Origin: Brevibacillus brevis
GTDB taxonomy: Bacteria; Bacillota; Bacilli; Brevibacillales; Brevibacillaceae
NCBI RefSeq assembly: GCF_001039275.2
Contig: NZ_CP030117.1
Span: 552,001 to 616,000, forward strand
DNA length: 64,000 bases
Direction of reading: 5' to 3'
The notes below the pieces were generated by a model. That model ran no database searches, was not told the DNA's origin, and worked only from the letters and a program-made list of their open reading frames with translations. Positions 1 through 8,663 of the stretch are shown here, in pieces. The position numbers were made by a program, and so were the translations under genes. Positions within the stretch are counted from its first letter, which is position 1; every line of letters starts with the position of its first letter.

Positions 1-15
1 CCTCCGCCGCTACCA
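1..15 (+). tRNA. 3' end of a tRNA, probably elongator tRNA-Met (partial)
   Basis: Only the last 15 bases are in the window: end of the T stem, acceptor strand CGCCGCT, discriminator A and encoded CCA. This ending matches what I remember of Bacillus elongator tRNA-Met. The anticodon is outside the window, so identity is an inference. Confidence 0.5.
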
Positions 16-23
16 TATTAGTT

Positions 24-108
24 GCGGTCGTGGTGGAATTGGCAGACACACCATCTTGAGGGGGTGGCGGGGCGACCCGTGCGAGTTCGAGTCTCGCCGA
101 CCGCACCA
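24..108 (+). tRNA. tRNA-Leu (GAG)
   Basis: Class II tRNA with a long variable arm. Acceptor GCGGTCG pairs with CGACCGC, and CCA is encoded. The anticodon loop TTGAGGG gives GAG, which reads CUY leucine codons. First complete member of a dense tRNA array. Confidence 0.96.
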
Positions 109-122
109 TACTTCATAATCTT

Positions 123-196
123 GGCCCGTTGGTGAAGCGGTTTAACACAGCAGCCTTTCACGCTGTCATTCAGGGGTTCGAATCCCCTACGGGTCA
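123..196 (+). tRNA. tRNA-Glu (TTC)
   Basis: Acceptor GGCCCGT pairs with ACGGGTC, followed by discriminator A. The anticodon is TTC. After the discriminator the sequence is CCT, so a full CCA is not encoded and the end must be finished by CCA-adding enzyme, unlike all the other complete tRNAs of this array. Confidence 0.93.
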
Positions 197-229
197 CCTA
201 GCAAAATGCCCTGCAATCGCAGGGGTTCT

Positions 230-305
230 GGAGGCTTAGCTCAGCTGGGAGAGCATCTGCCTTACAAGCAGAGGGTCGGCGGTTCGATCCCGTCAGCCTC
301 CACCA
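230..305 (+). tRNA. tRNA-Val (TAC)
   Basis: Acceptor GGAGGCT pairs with AGCCTCC, discriminator A, CCA encoded. The anticodon loop TTACAAG gives TAC. A small hairpin (CCCTGC/GCAGGG, about 209-225) lies in the spacer before it. Confidence 0.96.
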
Positions 306-383
306 CTTATATTAATGGACAAGGAAGGTCAGCTAAAAACGCCACGTCCTGTGGCAACACTGACACTCAGTCGTCCTAACTAT

Positions 384-460
<77 letters not shown>

Positions 461-465
461 AATAT

Positions 466-542
466 GGAGCTGTGGTGAAGTTGGAGTTCACGCCGGTCTG
501 TCACACCGGAGGTCGCGGGTTCGAGTCCCGTCAGCTCCGCCA
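466..542 (+). tRNA. tRNA-Asp (GTC)
   Basis: Acceptor GGAGCTG pairs with CAGCTCC, discriminator G, CCA encoded. The anticodon loop CTGTCAC gives GTC. It starts five bases after the fMet tRNA, so the two are surely cotranscribed. Confidence 0.96.
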
Positions 543-577
543 TTTTTCTTAAAGAATGGCGAAGATCAATCATAAAT

Positions 578-653
<76 letters not shown>

Positions 654-671
654 CTAATTAAATTTAACAGC

Positions 672-747
672 GCCGGTATAGCTCAATTGGTAGAGCACCT
701 GACTTGTAATCAGGGGGTTGTGGGTTCAAGTCCTATTGCCGGCACCA
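672..747 (+). tRNA. tRNA-Thr (TGT)
   Basis: Acceptor GCCGGTA pairs with TGCCGGC, discriminator A, CCA encoded. The anticodon loop CTTGTAA gives TGT. Confidence 0.96.
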
Positions 748-751
748 CCAT

Positions 752-826
752 TGGGGTATAGCCAAGCGGTAAGGCAACGGACTTTGACTCCGTCATTCCT
801 AGGTTCAAATCCTAGTACCCCAGCCA
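752..826 (+). tRNA. tRNA-Gln (TTG)
   Basis: Acceptor TGGGGTA pairs with TACCCCA, discriminator G, CCA encoded. The anticodon loop CTTTGAC gives TTG. It starts five bases after tRNA-Thr. Confidence 0.96.
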
Positions 827-831
827 TTTGC

Positions 832-907
832 GAGCCATTAGCTCAGTTGGTAGAGCATCTGACTTTTAATCAGAGGGTCGAAGGTTCGAGTCCTTCATGG
901 CTCACCA
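832..907 (+). tRNA. tRNA-Lys (TTT)
   Basis: Acceptor GAGCCAT pairs with ATGGCTC, discriminator A, CCA encoded. The anticodon is TTT. It starts six bases after tRNA-Gln. Confidence 0.96.
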
Positions 908-973
908 GTTTTTTGTTCAATAAGCAAAGCTGCGTGATAGTAACAGTAATGCCTTTTCTGTTCTAAGTAAAAT

Positions 974-1055
974 GCGGGTGTGGCGGAATGGCAGACGCAC
1001 CAGATTTAGGTTCTGGCGGGCAACCGTGGGGGTTCAAGTCCCTTCACCCGCACCA
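974..1055 (+). tRNA. tRNA-Leu (TAG)
   Basis: Class II tRNA with a long variable arm. Acceptor GCGGGTG pairs with CACCCGC, CCA encoded. The anticodon loop TTTAGGT gives TAG. Second leucine isoacceptor in the array. Confidence 0.96.
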
Positions 1056-1106
1056 TACTATGACAGAAAGCTTTGCTCTCAGTACAAACCACATAAGATG
1101 TAACAT

Positions 1107-1182
1107 GCGGACGTAGCTCAATTGGTAGAGCGTCGCCTTGCCAAGGCGAAGGTCGAGGGTTCGAGACCCTTCGTCCGCTCCA
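1107..1182 (+). tRNA. tRNA-Gly (GCC)
   Basis: Acceptor GCGGACG pairs with CGTCCGC, discriminator T, CCA encoded. The anticodon loop TTGCCAA gives GCC. Confidence 0.96.
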
Positions 1183-1189
1183 TTTATTT

Positions 1190-1266
1190 GTGCCCTTAGC
1201 TCAGCTGGATAGAGCGTTTGACTACGAATCAAAAGGTCGGGAGTTCGAATCTCTCAGGGCACGCCA
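1190..1266 (+). tRNA. tRNA-Arg (ACG)
   Basis: Acceptor GTGCCCT pairs with AGGGCAC, discriminator G, CCA encoded. The anticodon is ACG, whose A34 would be edited to inosine to read CGN codons. Last tRNA of the array; a terminator follows. Confidence 0.96.
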
Positions 1267-1283
1267 TATTTCATATGAAACCG

Positions 1284-1314
1284 AAGAGTAGGAATAGATC
1301 CTACTCTTTTTTTT
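1284..1314 (+). terminator. Terminator of the tRNA array
   Basis: Perfect stem AAGAGTAGGA/TCCTACTCTT with loop ATAGA, running into eight T. It ends the tRNA transcript before the MoxR operon. Confidence 0.9.
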
Positions 1315-1462
1315 ATAATGACTTGTGTATTTTTGCAAATTTTAAGCATTTTTCCCTTGTATCTCCTATTTGCATCCATTACTTTAGAATTACGCTGAAA
1401 GCATGGAGGAACAGCTGTTACAAACCTGCGGAAGAATATCATGGAACAGGAGTTGTATCAAC

Positions 1463-2416
1463 ATGAACCCTATCAAATTGGAACAAGTAAATCCTGCAAT
1501 AGCCAGTTTAATCGATAATATAGAAAAAGTATTGATTGGTAAACGCTCTGTAATTGAGCTGATGGTAGCGGCTGTTCTAGCGAATGGTCACGTTTTGCTC
1601 GAAGATGTACCAGGCGTTGGGAAGACCATGATGGTACGTGCATTGTCCAAATCAATCAGTGGTGAGTTTAGACGAATTCAATTTACCCCAGATTTGTTGC
1701 CAACGGATGTGACAGGGGTTGCTATCTTTAATCAAAAAAGTCTGGAGTTTGAGTTCCGTCAAGGGCCGATTTTTGCAAATGTCATTCTTGCAGACGAAAT
1801 TAACCGGACTTCGCCAAAAACACAATCCGCACTCTTGGAAGCAATGGAAGAGCGATCGGTAACAATCGATGGTGCTACGTATCGATTGGCAGAGCCGTTT
1901 TTTGTGATGGCTACACAAAACCCATTAGAGTATGAAGGGACCTTCCCATTACCTGAAGCTCAATTGGACCGATTTTTCATGCAATTAAGCTTGGGGTATC
2001 CAACAGTAGAGGAAGAAATGCGGATGTTGTCCAGATTCTCTACGGCGAATCCATTGGAAGAGCTTCAGCCGGTTATAACCACAGCGGAGCTTGCGGAACT
2101 GCAACGCCAGGTATCGACGATCAAGGTATCGGAAGGAATAAAAGAATACATCGTGCGTCTGTGTCATCGTACGCGTGAGCATCATCATATTTATCTAGGC
2201 GTGAGCCCGCGCGGTTCCCTTGCTCTTTTCCGGGCTGTTCAGGCGTTGGCATTCGTTCGTGGACGTGACTATGTCATTCCAGATGACGTGAAGGAACTAG
2301 TTCCAGTAGTGTTTGCACACCGTATGATTGTGAAACCAGAAGCAAGACTGGAAGGAGCAACCGTAGATCGGGTGTTGGCTATGATCTTGTCTGAGACCCG
2401 TGTCCCGGTGAGCTAA
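1463..2416 (+). CDS. yeaC: MoxR-family AAA+ ATPase
   Basis: A 317-residue AAA+ ATPase of the MoxR family, thought to act as a chaperone that remodels or activates partner complexes, often together with DUF58/VWA proteins encoded next door. Walker A GVGKT lies near residues 50-54, and a Walker B-like ILADEINR follows. The ATG at 1463 is preferred over an upstream in-frame ATG at 1403 because AGGAG sits at 1448-1452; the longer N-terminus also looks non-native. The next two genes (DUF58, transglutaminase) follow with almost no gap, so this is an operon. The order corresponds to B. subtilis yeaC-yeaD-yebA. The substrate is unknown. Confidence 0.93.
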   Translation: MNPIKLEQVNPAIASLIDNIEKVLIGKRSVIELMVAAVLANGHVLLEDVPGVGKTMMVRALSKSISGEFRRIQFTPDLLPTDVTGVAIFNQKSLEFEFRQGPIFANVILADEINRTSPKTQSALLEAMEERSVTIDGATYRLAEPFFVMATQNPLEYEGTFPLPEAQLDRFFMQLSLGYPTVEEEMRMLSRFSTANPLEELQPVITTAELAELQRQVSTIKVSEGIKEYIVRLCHRTREHHHIYLGVSPRGSLALFRAVQALAFVRGRDYVIPDDVKELVPVVFAHRMIVKPEARLEGATVDRVLAMILSETRVPVS

Positions 2417-2430
2417 GGCGGTGATTGCAG

Positions 2431-3636
2431 ATGAGAAAGCAAAGGTGGGGTAGGCTCAAGGCGATCGCATTAGTCCTGATCACTTATGTATTCGCAAAAT
2501 TTCAAGGCGGCTTCTCAAGCTGGTTTCTTTTCTATAGTAGTTTGGTGTTTCTCCTGTATGAAATTGTCGCTTATGTACTCATGTTCACGAAGCTAGAGGT
2601 CGAGCGTGAACTAGATCGCAATCGTCTACAGGATGGGGAAGATGTCATTGTAACGATACGTCTGCGCCGAAGAATTTGGTTTCCGCTTGGATGGAATATG
2701 ATTATGGAGCCATTGCCGGCGAGACTGGCTGGCGTGTATGAGCCGCATCGACAACTGATATTCCCGTGGTTCAAAAGGGAAGTCGAGTTTCGATATGTTA
2801 TACCCAATGTACCACGGGGATACTATCGTCTCGATGAATGTGTAGTGAGCGGTGGGGATTTTTTCGGATTTTTTGAGCGCCGCAAAGTTTATTCGATTTC
2901 TCAGGAGTTTCTCGTTTATCCAAAATACAAAGAATTGACCCATTGGGCCCTGGGGGATGGGAGCTTTAGTGGGACTGTGCATGTTTCCCATCGACGGTCT
3001 GATGACGTAGCAGCAGTACGCGGCGTAAGAGATTATCATCGGGGCGATCGCTTGAGCCAAATTCATTGGCGAGCTTCTGCACGGGGGACGGGTCTAAAGA
3101 CGAAGGAGTTTGAGCATCAGGCGATGAATCAGGCGGTCTTTTTCCTTGATGTAGAGAAGGCGAGCTACCAAGGGAAGCCTGTGCACTTGTTCGAAACAGC
3201 AGTGAAGCTAGCCGCGAGTCTGATCGCCTACGCCAATCGGAATCAATACCATTATGGGCTCGTGTACAAGCAAGCAGAACGCATATCGATACCACCAGGT
3301 CTGTCCCATGCCCATTTCCTCAGAGTTTTTGATCAATTAGCTCGTGTCGCGCCAGAAGGACAAGAGTTATTTGCAAGAATTGTGGGAAGAGAAGCATTGG
3401 AGCAGCCTCAAGGTGTTACTTTGATTATTATTACACCGCATGTAGAAAAAACGTTGATCAGTCGTTTGGTCACACTCGCCCAAAAAGGCAGACGCGTGCA
3501 GTTGTTTCTCATGCAGAGCGAGTTAACGATTTCGCAGGAACAAAAGCAAGCGTTGCAGCTGCTTGGCGCAAACAAAGTAACATGTACGTCTATTCACATG
3601 GATGATCAAGAGTGGAAACGGATAGGAGGTGCATAG
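2431..3636 (+). CDS. yeaD: DUF58 domain membrane protein
   Basis: A 401-residue protein with two membrane segments near the N-terminus (about residues 10-52) and a soluble DUF58 domain. The family hallmark DYHRGDRLSQIHWRASAR is at about residues 200-217. These proteins partner with MoxR ATPases; the biochemical role is not established. The ATG at 2431 is chosen because the ribosome site AAGGCGG ends about seven bases upstream; a TTG at 2425 would leave almost no spacing. It lies 14 bp after the MoxR gene, and its last bases overlap the ribosome site region of the next gene. Confidence 0.9.
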   Translation: MRKQRWGRLKAIALVLITYVFAKFQGGFSSWFLFYSSLVFLLYEIVAYVLMFTKLEVERELDRNRLQDGEDVIVTIRLRRRIWFPLGWNMIMEPLPARLAGVYEPHRQLIFPWFKREVEFRYVIPNVPRGYYRLDECVVSGGDFFGFFERRKVYSISQEFLVYPKYKELTHWALGDGSFSGTVHVSHRRSDDVAAVRGVRDYHRGDRLSQIHWRASARGTGLKTKEFEHQAMNQAVFFLDVEKASYQGKPVHLFETAVKLAASLIAYANRNQYHYGLVYKQAERISIPPGLSHAHFLRVFDQLARVAPEGQELFARIVGREALEQPQGVTLIIITPHVEKTLISRLVTLAQKGRRVQLFLMQSELTISQEQKQALQLLGANKVTCTSIHMDDQEWKRIGGA

Positions 3637-3640
3637 ACTC

Positions 3641-5875
3641 ATGAGCGTTTGGAAGCGTCCAACGATTTGGGAATGGGTCTTGGCCCTTCTTCTGTTCCTG
3701 ATGTTAAGAGAGTGGCTTATTCCTCTACAGACATTAACCGATACGGGCGTTCTGTGGCCATTTTATGCGATTGTGGCTGGCGTCATTATTATTGACCTGT
3801 TGATCCCTTATCGGTGGCTAACCTTGCCGATCAAGGCTATAGGGCTAATGGTGCTTTTGCATGCTACTTTATTTGACAAACCGTTTTTTGACACGGAATG
3901 GATTGGTGCATTGTACAGGCAGATGATTCACGATCTTCCGTTAGCGTTTCAACAGGATTGGGCCAGCATGTCGATCTTGTCGCGGAATACCATGTTTGAT
4001 CTCGTTTTGGTGTTGTTAGCGACGATGTTAACGTATCTGGTGCTGGAACAACGGCAAGGCTTATGGTTTGTCTTTTTGACGGAACTGTATTTGGCGGTGT
4101 TGGATACGTTTCTCCCGTATGATGCCAGTGCAGGGGTTGTACGGACGCTGACCATTGGTTTCCTGATGCTGGCCATTAGCCATCTGATGAAGATGACGAA
4201 CATGGCGACACTGACAGGGAAGAGAAGCCGAATCATGCTCAACTCGCTGCTGGCTTCGGTGATGGTCATTATGGCTTGTATAGGCATCGGTTATGCTGCA
4301 CCGAAGACAGGACCGTCATGGCCTGATCCGATCGCCTTTTTAACAGGGAAAGGAAACGATACCCCTGTTGGTGTGATGAAAAAAGTAGGATACGACAACA
4401 ACGATGAACGGTTGGGTGGTCCTTTCCTGCAAGATAACACATTAGTATTTATTGCAAAGACGAACGAACGCAGCTATTGGCGTGGTGACTCGAAGGACGT
4501 GTATACGGGAGTTGGCTGGGAAAAAGGCGATAGAGAGTACGAGTCAATCCTGGACCCGCAAACCTATACATGGGAAAATACGCTGTTCCAAGGGCTTGAA
4601 ACGAAGAAGGTACAAGCGACATTAGAATTTAAGGGTCCGCAGCAATTCCCGACTGTCTTTTATCAAGGTCAGCTGAAAAAGGTGAGCAACTACGCTCCAC
4701 CAGAGGCAACCGTTGTTTATGACAAAATGAATCAGCAATTGGAAGTACGGGCAGGAAAAATCAACTTGGTTCAGCTGAGTGAGAAAAACGGTCGGCCAGA
4801 GTACGGCCCTAATCCGCTTTTGCTCAAACTGAATCAATACAAGGTCGAGACAGAGGTACCGATTGTCAGTGAAAAGGCCGTGACAAATGCGGGGACGAAC
4901 TATCCGGATGATATCAAAGAGCGCTATTTGCAAGTGCCAGCCTCGGTGCCTCCGCGAGTGAGAGAGCTCGCTGCAACGATTACCAAGGACGCGAAGACTC
5001 CTTATGACAAAGTGAGAGCGATCGAGAATTACTTGCGCTCAAGTGGAAAATATAAGTATGAAACGAAAGACGTTCCAGTCGCCGCAGAAGGTCAGGATTT
5101 TGTCGATCACTTCTTGTTTGACAGCCTTCGAGGGTACTGTGATCATTTCTCCACCTCGATGGCGGTTATGCTGCGTACTCTGGATATCCCGACACGTTGG
5201 GTCAAGGGCTTCGCACCTGGTGAACGAGTGGGAACGGATGCGTTTAACTACGAGACTGTAGAAGTGCGTAACAAGGACGCTCACTCGTGGGTAGAGGTAT
5301 ACTTCCCGGGGGTTGGTTGGGTTCCTTTTGAAGCGACGAGTACATTCATGTCACCTGTTCGTTTTAATTACGATCTGGTCACCTCAAAGCCGGAGATCCC
5401 TATCCCGTTGCCAAACATGGAGAATCAAACGGACATCGATCGTGGGAATGGACGTTTCAATGAGTTGGAAGAGGGCGACAGCCCAGCAGGCAGTTGGATT
5501 AAAATTCCATGGCAAGTAAACGCGGGCTTGGCAGTAGCCGCTGTCGTGGCAGGAATTATCGCCTGGCGTCGCAGACAAGACATCCAGCTATGGTGGATGC
5601 GCAGACAACTGAATCAAGAGCGAAGCAGTGAGTTCCCGGATCGGTACCATCTGCTAATGCGAATGATGGAGCGAGTCTACACGCGCAGACAGCCAGGAGA
5701 AACGTTGCGCGAGTACGTGGGCAGGATGACCCTGCCGGCAGACAAGCGACAAGACCTGCGCTATTTGACAGAGCTGTACGAACGTACCGTGTATGGCTAC
5801 AAACAAATGGAACAAAAGGCAAGAACAATAGCAGAGCAAATACTCGAACGGTTAATCCGTCAATTGAAACCTTGA
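3641..5875 (+). CDS. yebA: Transglutaminase-like membrane protein (TgpA type)
   Basis: A 744-residue protein with about six N-terminal membrane helices, a large extracytoplasmic transglutaminase-core domain, one further helix (NAGLAVAAVVAGIIAW) and a cytoplasmic C-terminal region of DUF4129 type. The catalytic Cys is in RGYCDHFSTSMAVMLR (near residue 499) and the catalytic His in KDAHSWVEVYFPG, followed by WVPFEAT. The ATG at 3641 follows TAGGAGG with about 11 bases; a GTG at 3629 inside that site is rejected. It is probably made with the MoxR and DUF58 proteins as one envelope system. The substrate is unknown. Confidence 0.92.
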   Translation: MSVWKRPTIWEWVLALLLFLMLREWLIPLQTLTDTGVLWPFYAIVAGVIIIDLLIPYRWLTLPIKAIGLMVLLHATLFDKPFFDTEWIGALYRQMIHDLPLAFQQDWASMSILSRNTMFDLVLVLLATMLTYLVLEQRQGLWFVFLTELYLAVLDTFLPYDASAGVVRTLTIGFLMLAISHLMKMTNMATLTGKRSRIMLNSLLASVMVIMACIGIGYAAPKTGPSWPDPIAFLTGKGNDTPVGVMKKVGYDNNDERLGGPFLQDNTLVFIAKTNERSYWRGDSKDVYTGVGWEKGDREYESILDPQTYTWENTLFQGLETKKVQATLEFKGPQQFPTVFYQGQLKKVSNYAPPEATVVYDKMNQQLEVRAGKINLVQLSEKNGRPEYGPNPLLLKLNQYKVETEVPIVSEKAVTNAGTNYPDDIKERYLQVPASVPPRVRELAATITKDAKTPYDKVRAIENYLRSSGKYKYETKDVPVAAEGQDFVDHFLFDSLRGYCDHFSTSMAVMLRTLDIPTRWVKGFAPGERVGTDAFNYETVEVRNKDAHSWVEVYFPGVGWVPFEATSTFMSPVRFNYDLVTSKPEIPIPLPNMENQTDIDRGNGRFNELEEGDSPAGSWIKIPWQVNAGLAVAAVVAGIIAWRRRQDIQLWWMRRQLNQERSSEFPDRYHLLMRMMERVYTRRQPGETLREYVGRMTLPADKRQDLRYLTELYERTVYGYKQMEQKARTIAEQILERLIRQLKP

Positions 5876-5914
5876 TCAATGCCGTTTCATCTGCTAGAAT
5901 GACGATCAATGAGA

Positions 5915-6084
5915 CTCGTATAATGATCAGGAATAGGGCCTGAAAGTTTCTACCGCTAGACCGTAAATTTGGCGACTACGAGGAGAGCACATCGGATTTT
6001 TGTACATGCAAACCGCACATGTGTACACAAGCTGGGACGTTGCCTCCGTATTGTTTATCGGAGATAGCAGTCCCGGCTTTTTTG
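5915..6084 (+). promoter_or_regulatory. Guanine riboswitch (purine aptamer plus terminator)
   Basis: Aptamer 5915-5982: P1 CTCGTA/TACGAG, J1/2 TAAT, P2 TCAGG/CCTGA with loop AATAGGG, J2/3 containing GTTTCTACC, loop CCGTAAA, J3/1 GACTA. The base that decides ligand (position 74 in xpt numbering) is C, which specifies guanine. A long terminator hairpin follows: GCTGGGAC at 6031-6038 pairs with GTCCCGGC at 6070-6077, with an inner CTCCG/CGGAG, then a run of T. It should switch off guaA when guanine is high. Confidence 0.95.
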
Positions 6085-6153
6085 CAAATATGCGACAACT
6101 TCGCATGGCATGCCGACACTTGCACGTCCTGTATGTTACAGGAGAAGGGGGAT

Positions 6154-7695
6154 ATGATGGACAAGTCAATGGAAATGGTCGTCGTACTTGATTTCGGAGG
6201 CCAGTACAATCAGTTGATCGCGCGCCGTGTACGCGATCTGGGTGTTTACAGTGAATTGATACCGTTCAATACACCTGTTGAAAAGATTAAAGAGATGAAT
6301 CCAAAAGGGATTATTTTCTCTGGCGGACCTGCCAGCGTGTACGAAGAGGGAGCACCAACTGTAGACCCTGCAATTTTTGATCTGGGCTTGCCTGTATTGG
6401 GTATTTGCTACGGTATGCAGTTGATGAGCCATTTGACGGGCGGAAAAGTAGAACGCGCAGGTAAACGTGAGTACGGAAAAGCTGAATTGCGTATGCAGCA
6501 AAAACACAGCTTGTACGACAAGTGGGATGCGAACGAAATCGTGTGGATGAGCCACTCTGACAAAGTAGTGGAGCTCCCAACCGGATTTGTCATTGATGCG
6601 GTAAGCGACAGCTGCCCAGTAGCCGCGATCAGCAACCCTGAGCGTCAGTTGTATGGCGTACAGTTCCATCCGGAAGTAGTTCATACGGCAAAAGGTACTG
6701 AGTTCATCGGAAACTTCCTGTTCAACATTTGTGGATGTGAAGCGACTTGGAGCATGACGACGTTCATCGAGGACGAGCTGGTTCGCATTCGTGAAACAGT
6801 CGGCAACAAGCAAGTACTGTGTGCGTTGAGCGGTGGTGTGGATTCTTCCGTAGTAGCAGCACTGATTCACAAAGCGATTGGCGATCAATTGACGTGTATG
6901 TTCGTTGACCACGGTCTTCTTCGCCAAGGGGAAGCAGAAGGGGTAATGGAGACATTCTCTGAGAAATTCTCCATGAAAGTGATCAAGATCGATGCTCGCG
7001 AGCGTTTCATGAGCAAGCTCAAAGGTGTATCTGACCCAGAGCAAAAGCGCAAAATCATCGGTAACGAGTTCATTTACGTATTCGATGAAGAAGCTGCGAA
7101 GCTGACAGATATGGACTTCCTGGCACAAGGTACGCTGTACACCGATATCGTGGAGAGCGGGACAGCAACTGCACAAACGATCAAATCGCACCACAACGTA
7201 GGCGGTTTGCCAGAAGACATGAAGTTCACGTTGATTGAACCATTGAAAACATTGTTCAAAGACGAAGTACGCAAACTGGGTACAGAGCTGGGCTTGCCAG
7301 ATGAGATTGTTTGGCGTCAGCCGTTCCCAGGACCAGGCCTCGGCATTCGTGTTTTGGGTGAAGTGACGGAAGAAAAACTGAAGATCGTTCGTGAATCCGA
7401 TGCGATCTTGCGTGAGGAAATTGCCAAGGCAGGTCTTGATCGGGAAATCTGGCAGTACTTCACGGCTTTGCCAAACATGACGACCGTTGGTGTAATGGGA
7501 GATGTTCGTACGTATTCTTACACAGTAGGGATTCGTGCGGTAACGTCCATTGATGGTATGACTGCTGACTGGGCGCGCATTCCGTGGGATGTATTGGAGA
7601 AAATCTCTGTGCGTATCGTGAATGAAGTAGACAATGTAAACCGCATTGTGTATGATGTAACGTCCAAACCACCAGCAACAATTGAGTGGGAATAG
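6154..7695 (+). CDS. guaA: GMP synthase (glutamine-hydrolysing)
   Basis: A 513-residue enzyme converting XMP, ATP and glutamine to GMP, the last step of de novo GMP synthesis in the cytosol. The N-terminal class I glutamine amidotransferase domain has the nucleophile in GICYGMQ (Cys near residue 86) and FHPEV for the His/Glu pair. The ATP-pyrophosphatase domain has the PP-loop SGGVDSS near residues 226-232, and the C-terminal dimerisation domain ends KPPATIEWE. Length is typical. The ATG at 6154 has AGGAG at 6140-6144; part of that site can pair with CCTGT at 6128-6132 in a small hairpin. Controlled by the upstream guanine riboswitch. Confidence 0.98.
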   Translation: MMDKSMEMVVVLDFGGQYNQLIARRVRDLGVYSELIPFNTPVEKIKEMNPKGIIFSGGPASVYEEGAPTVDPAIFDLGLPVLGICYGMQLMSHLTGGKVERAGKREYGKAELRMQQKHSLYDKWDANEIVWMSHSDKVVELPTGFVIDAVSDSCPVAAISNPERQLYGVQFHPEVVHTAKGTEFIGNFLFNICGCEATWSMTTFIEDELVRIRETVGNKQVLCALSGGVDSSVVAALIHKAIGDQLTCMFVDHGLLRQGEAEGVMETFSEKFSMKVIKIDARERFMSKLKGVSDPEQKRKIIGNEFIYVFDEEAAKLTDMDFLAQGTLYTDIVESGTATAQTIKSHHNVGGLPEDMKFTLIEPLKTLFKDEVRKLGTELGLPDEIVWRQPFPGPGLGIRVLGEVTEEKLKIVRESDAILREEIAKAGLDREIWQYFTALPNMTTVGVMGDVRTYSYTVGIRAVTSIDGMTADWARIPWDVLEKISVRIVNEVDNVNRIVYDVTSKPPATIEWE

Positions 7696-7707
7696 GAGCA
7701 AAAAATG

Positions 7708-7752
7708 ACTCTCTTTTATTTGCGTGATTGGCGAATAAAAGAGAGTTTTTTT
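7708..7752 (+). terminator. guaA terminator, possibly bidirectional
   Basis: A 16-bp nearly perfect stem (ACTCTCTTTTATT.. paired with ..AATAAAAGAGAGT) followed by seven T. On the other strand it lies just beyond the stop of the convergent gene and is followed by a T-rich stretch, so it may serve both. Confidence 0.9.
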
Positions 7753-7761
7753 ATGCAAAAA

Positions 7762-8247
7762 TTATCTCGTTCCATACATCATAAGAAGCTCTCCATTTTC
7801 TTTTGCCAGAGCAATATAAATGACCCCGCCTAGCCATCCCGGAGGAAGAGTTCCTTCGATAATCCAAGCTTCTGCAATAGGGTTGAAGCTGATAGCGAAG
7901 GGAGTTTCCTCCAAAAACTGAGAATAGTGCTCCGCTAAATAGGAGAAGATTGCCCTGGCAACTGCATGTTCATCTGTAAGCTCACCAAAAGCAAATTCAT
8001 CTCCAAACCGATTTTGCTTGCGAAGAGTGTCGCGATCTGCGAAATAGAGTTCAAACCGCCCCAATAAATTCTCATCATATAAATCACGTTCTACCAGGCC
8101 ATATTCGATGACCTTTTCCTTTTGGTGAACGTTGTGCTTGCTCTTTTTCTTATCGTCGATCCGTATGGTAATTCGATTGACTCGAAGCCGGTCACGTTCT
8201 CGTTCCTGCTCCGCTATTATTTGCTCCCAAGCATCCATAAAGCTCAT
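7762..8247 (-). CDS. Hypothetical protein
   Basis: A 161-residue protein that I do not recognise. It begins MSFMDAWEQIIAEQERERDRL with a charged helical N-terminus followed by a mixed alpha/beta region; there is no signal peptide, membrane helix or known motif. The start at 8247 is set by a strong GGAGGAG just upstream; a longer reading to 8352 lacks a ribosome site. It is transcribed towards guaA and shares the intergenic region with the divergent pbuG promoter and its PurR-like boxes, so purine-linked control is possible but unproven. Confidence 0.75.
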   Translation of the reverse strand: MSFMDAWEQIIAEQERERDRLRVNRITIRIDDKKKSKHNVHQKEKVIEYGLVERDLYDENLLGRFELYFADRDTLRKQNRFGDEFAFGELTDEHAVARAIFSYLAEHYSQFLEETPFAISFNPIAEAWIIEGTLPPGWLGGVIYIALAKENGELLMMYGTR

Positions 8248-8298
8248 TTTGGATCTCCTCCATCTAATTATGAAGTATAACACAGGCTTTCTTAGAAA

Positions 8299-8342
8299 AT
8301 ATCCGGATATTAAGCTCTTTCCAAAAATGAACGTTCGTATTT
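8299..8342 (+). promoter_or_regulatory. Candidate PurR box pair upstream of pbuG
   Basis: Two 13-mers resembling the PurR box AWWWCCGAACWWT lie in inverted orientation: ATATCCGGATATT (8299-8311, 11 of 13) and AACGTTCGTATTT (8330-8342, 11 of 13 to the reverse complement). They are 18 bases apart, near the 16-17 known for B. subtilis PurR, and end three bases before the -35. Candidate only. Confidence 0.5.
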
Positions 8343-8345
8343 TCG

Positions 8346-8374
8346 TTGACATTCCCTATGTCACCTGATACACT
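8346..8374 (+). promoter_or_regulatory. SigA promoter of pbuG
   Basis: TTGACA (8346-8351), 17-base spacer, TACACT (8369-8374). Initiation near 8381 would place the purine aptamer at the very start of the leader. Confidence 0.75.
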
Positions 8375-8402
8375 TCTCAATGTGAGTAGGTAATATAGGA
8401 AG

Positions 8403-8574
8403 GTTCGTATATTCTTGAGAATATGGCTCAAGAGTTTCTACATGGTCGCCGTTAACGACCTGGCTACGAACAAAATGTCATCGGGATCTGATTTTGTTAT
8501 TATATTTGGAATTATTCCCGGAGTGTTTTGTTTGATGGCCAGGCGCATGATAAGAGCGTCCGGGCCTTTTTTTT
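8403..8574 (+). promoter_or_regulatory. Purine-type riboswitch (divergent) with terminator
   Basis: Aptamer 8403-8471: P1 GTTCGTA/TACGAAC, J1/2 TATTC, P2 TTGAG/CTCAA with loop AATATGG, J2/3 with TTTCTAC, P3 GGTCG/CGACC with loop CCGTTAA. The ligand-pairing base is C8464, which predicts guanine-type. Unusual: the base of P3 is unpaired (A and T facing T and G), and the base before the ligand C is G rather than A. A terminator follows (GGCC at 8537 pairing with GGCC before eight T ending at 8574). It sits before the purine permease gene. Confidence 0.85.
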
Positions 8575-8576
8575 GT

Positions 8577-8634
8577 GAAAAACGTCTCGACGTTTTTCAT
8601 TTACGGTCGGCAAAAAACAGATAGACTGTTTTTT
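8577..8634 (+). promoter_or_regulatory. Palindrome and second hairpin in the pbuG leader
   Basis: Directly after the riboswitch terminator lies a perfect palindrome, arm GAAAAACGTC at 8577-8586 and its complement at 8589-8598. A small hairpin AACAG/CTGTT with four T follows (8616-8634). Either back-up termination or protein-binding sites; nothing decides between them. Confidence 0.4.
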
Positions 8635-8663
8635 CAACAAGATTAGTATGGGGGGACTTATAG

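Noticed and set aside
718..966. Open frame across the tRNA array
   Set aside because: It runs through three complete tRNA genes and encodes no plausible protein.
6166..7758. Long open frame (530 codons) on the minus strand over guaA
   Set aside because: It lies fully antisense to a well-conserved enzyme gene, has no ribosome site and no recognisable domains; it arises from the codon composition of guaA.
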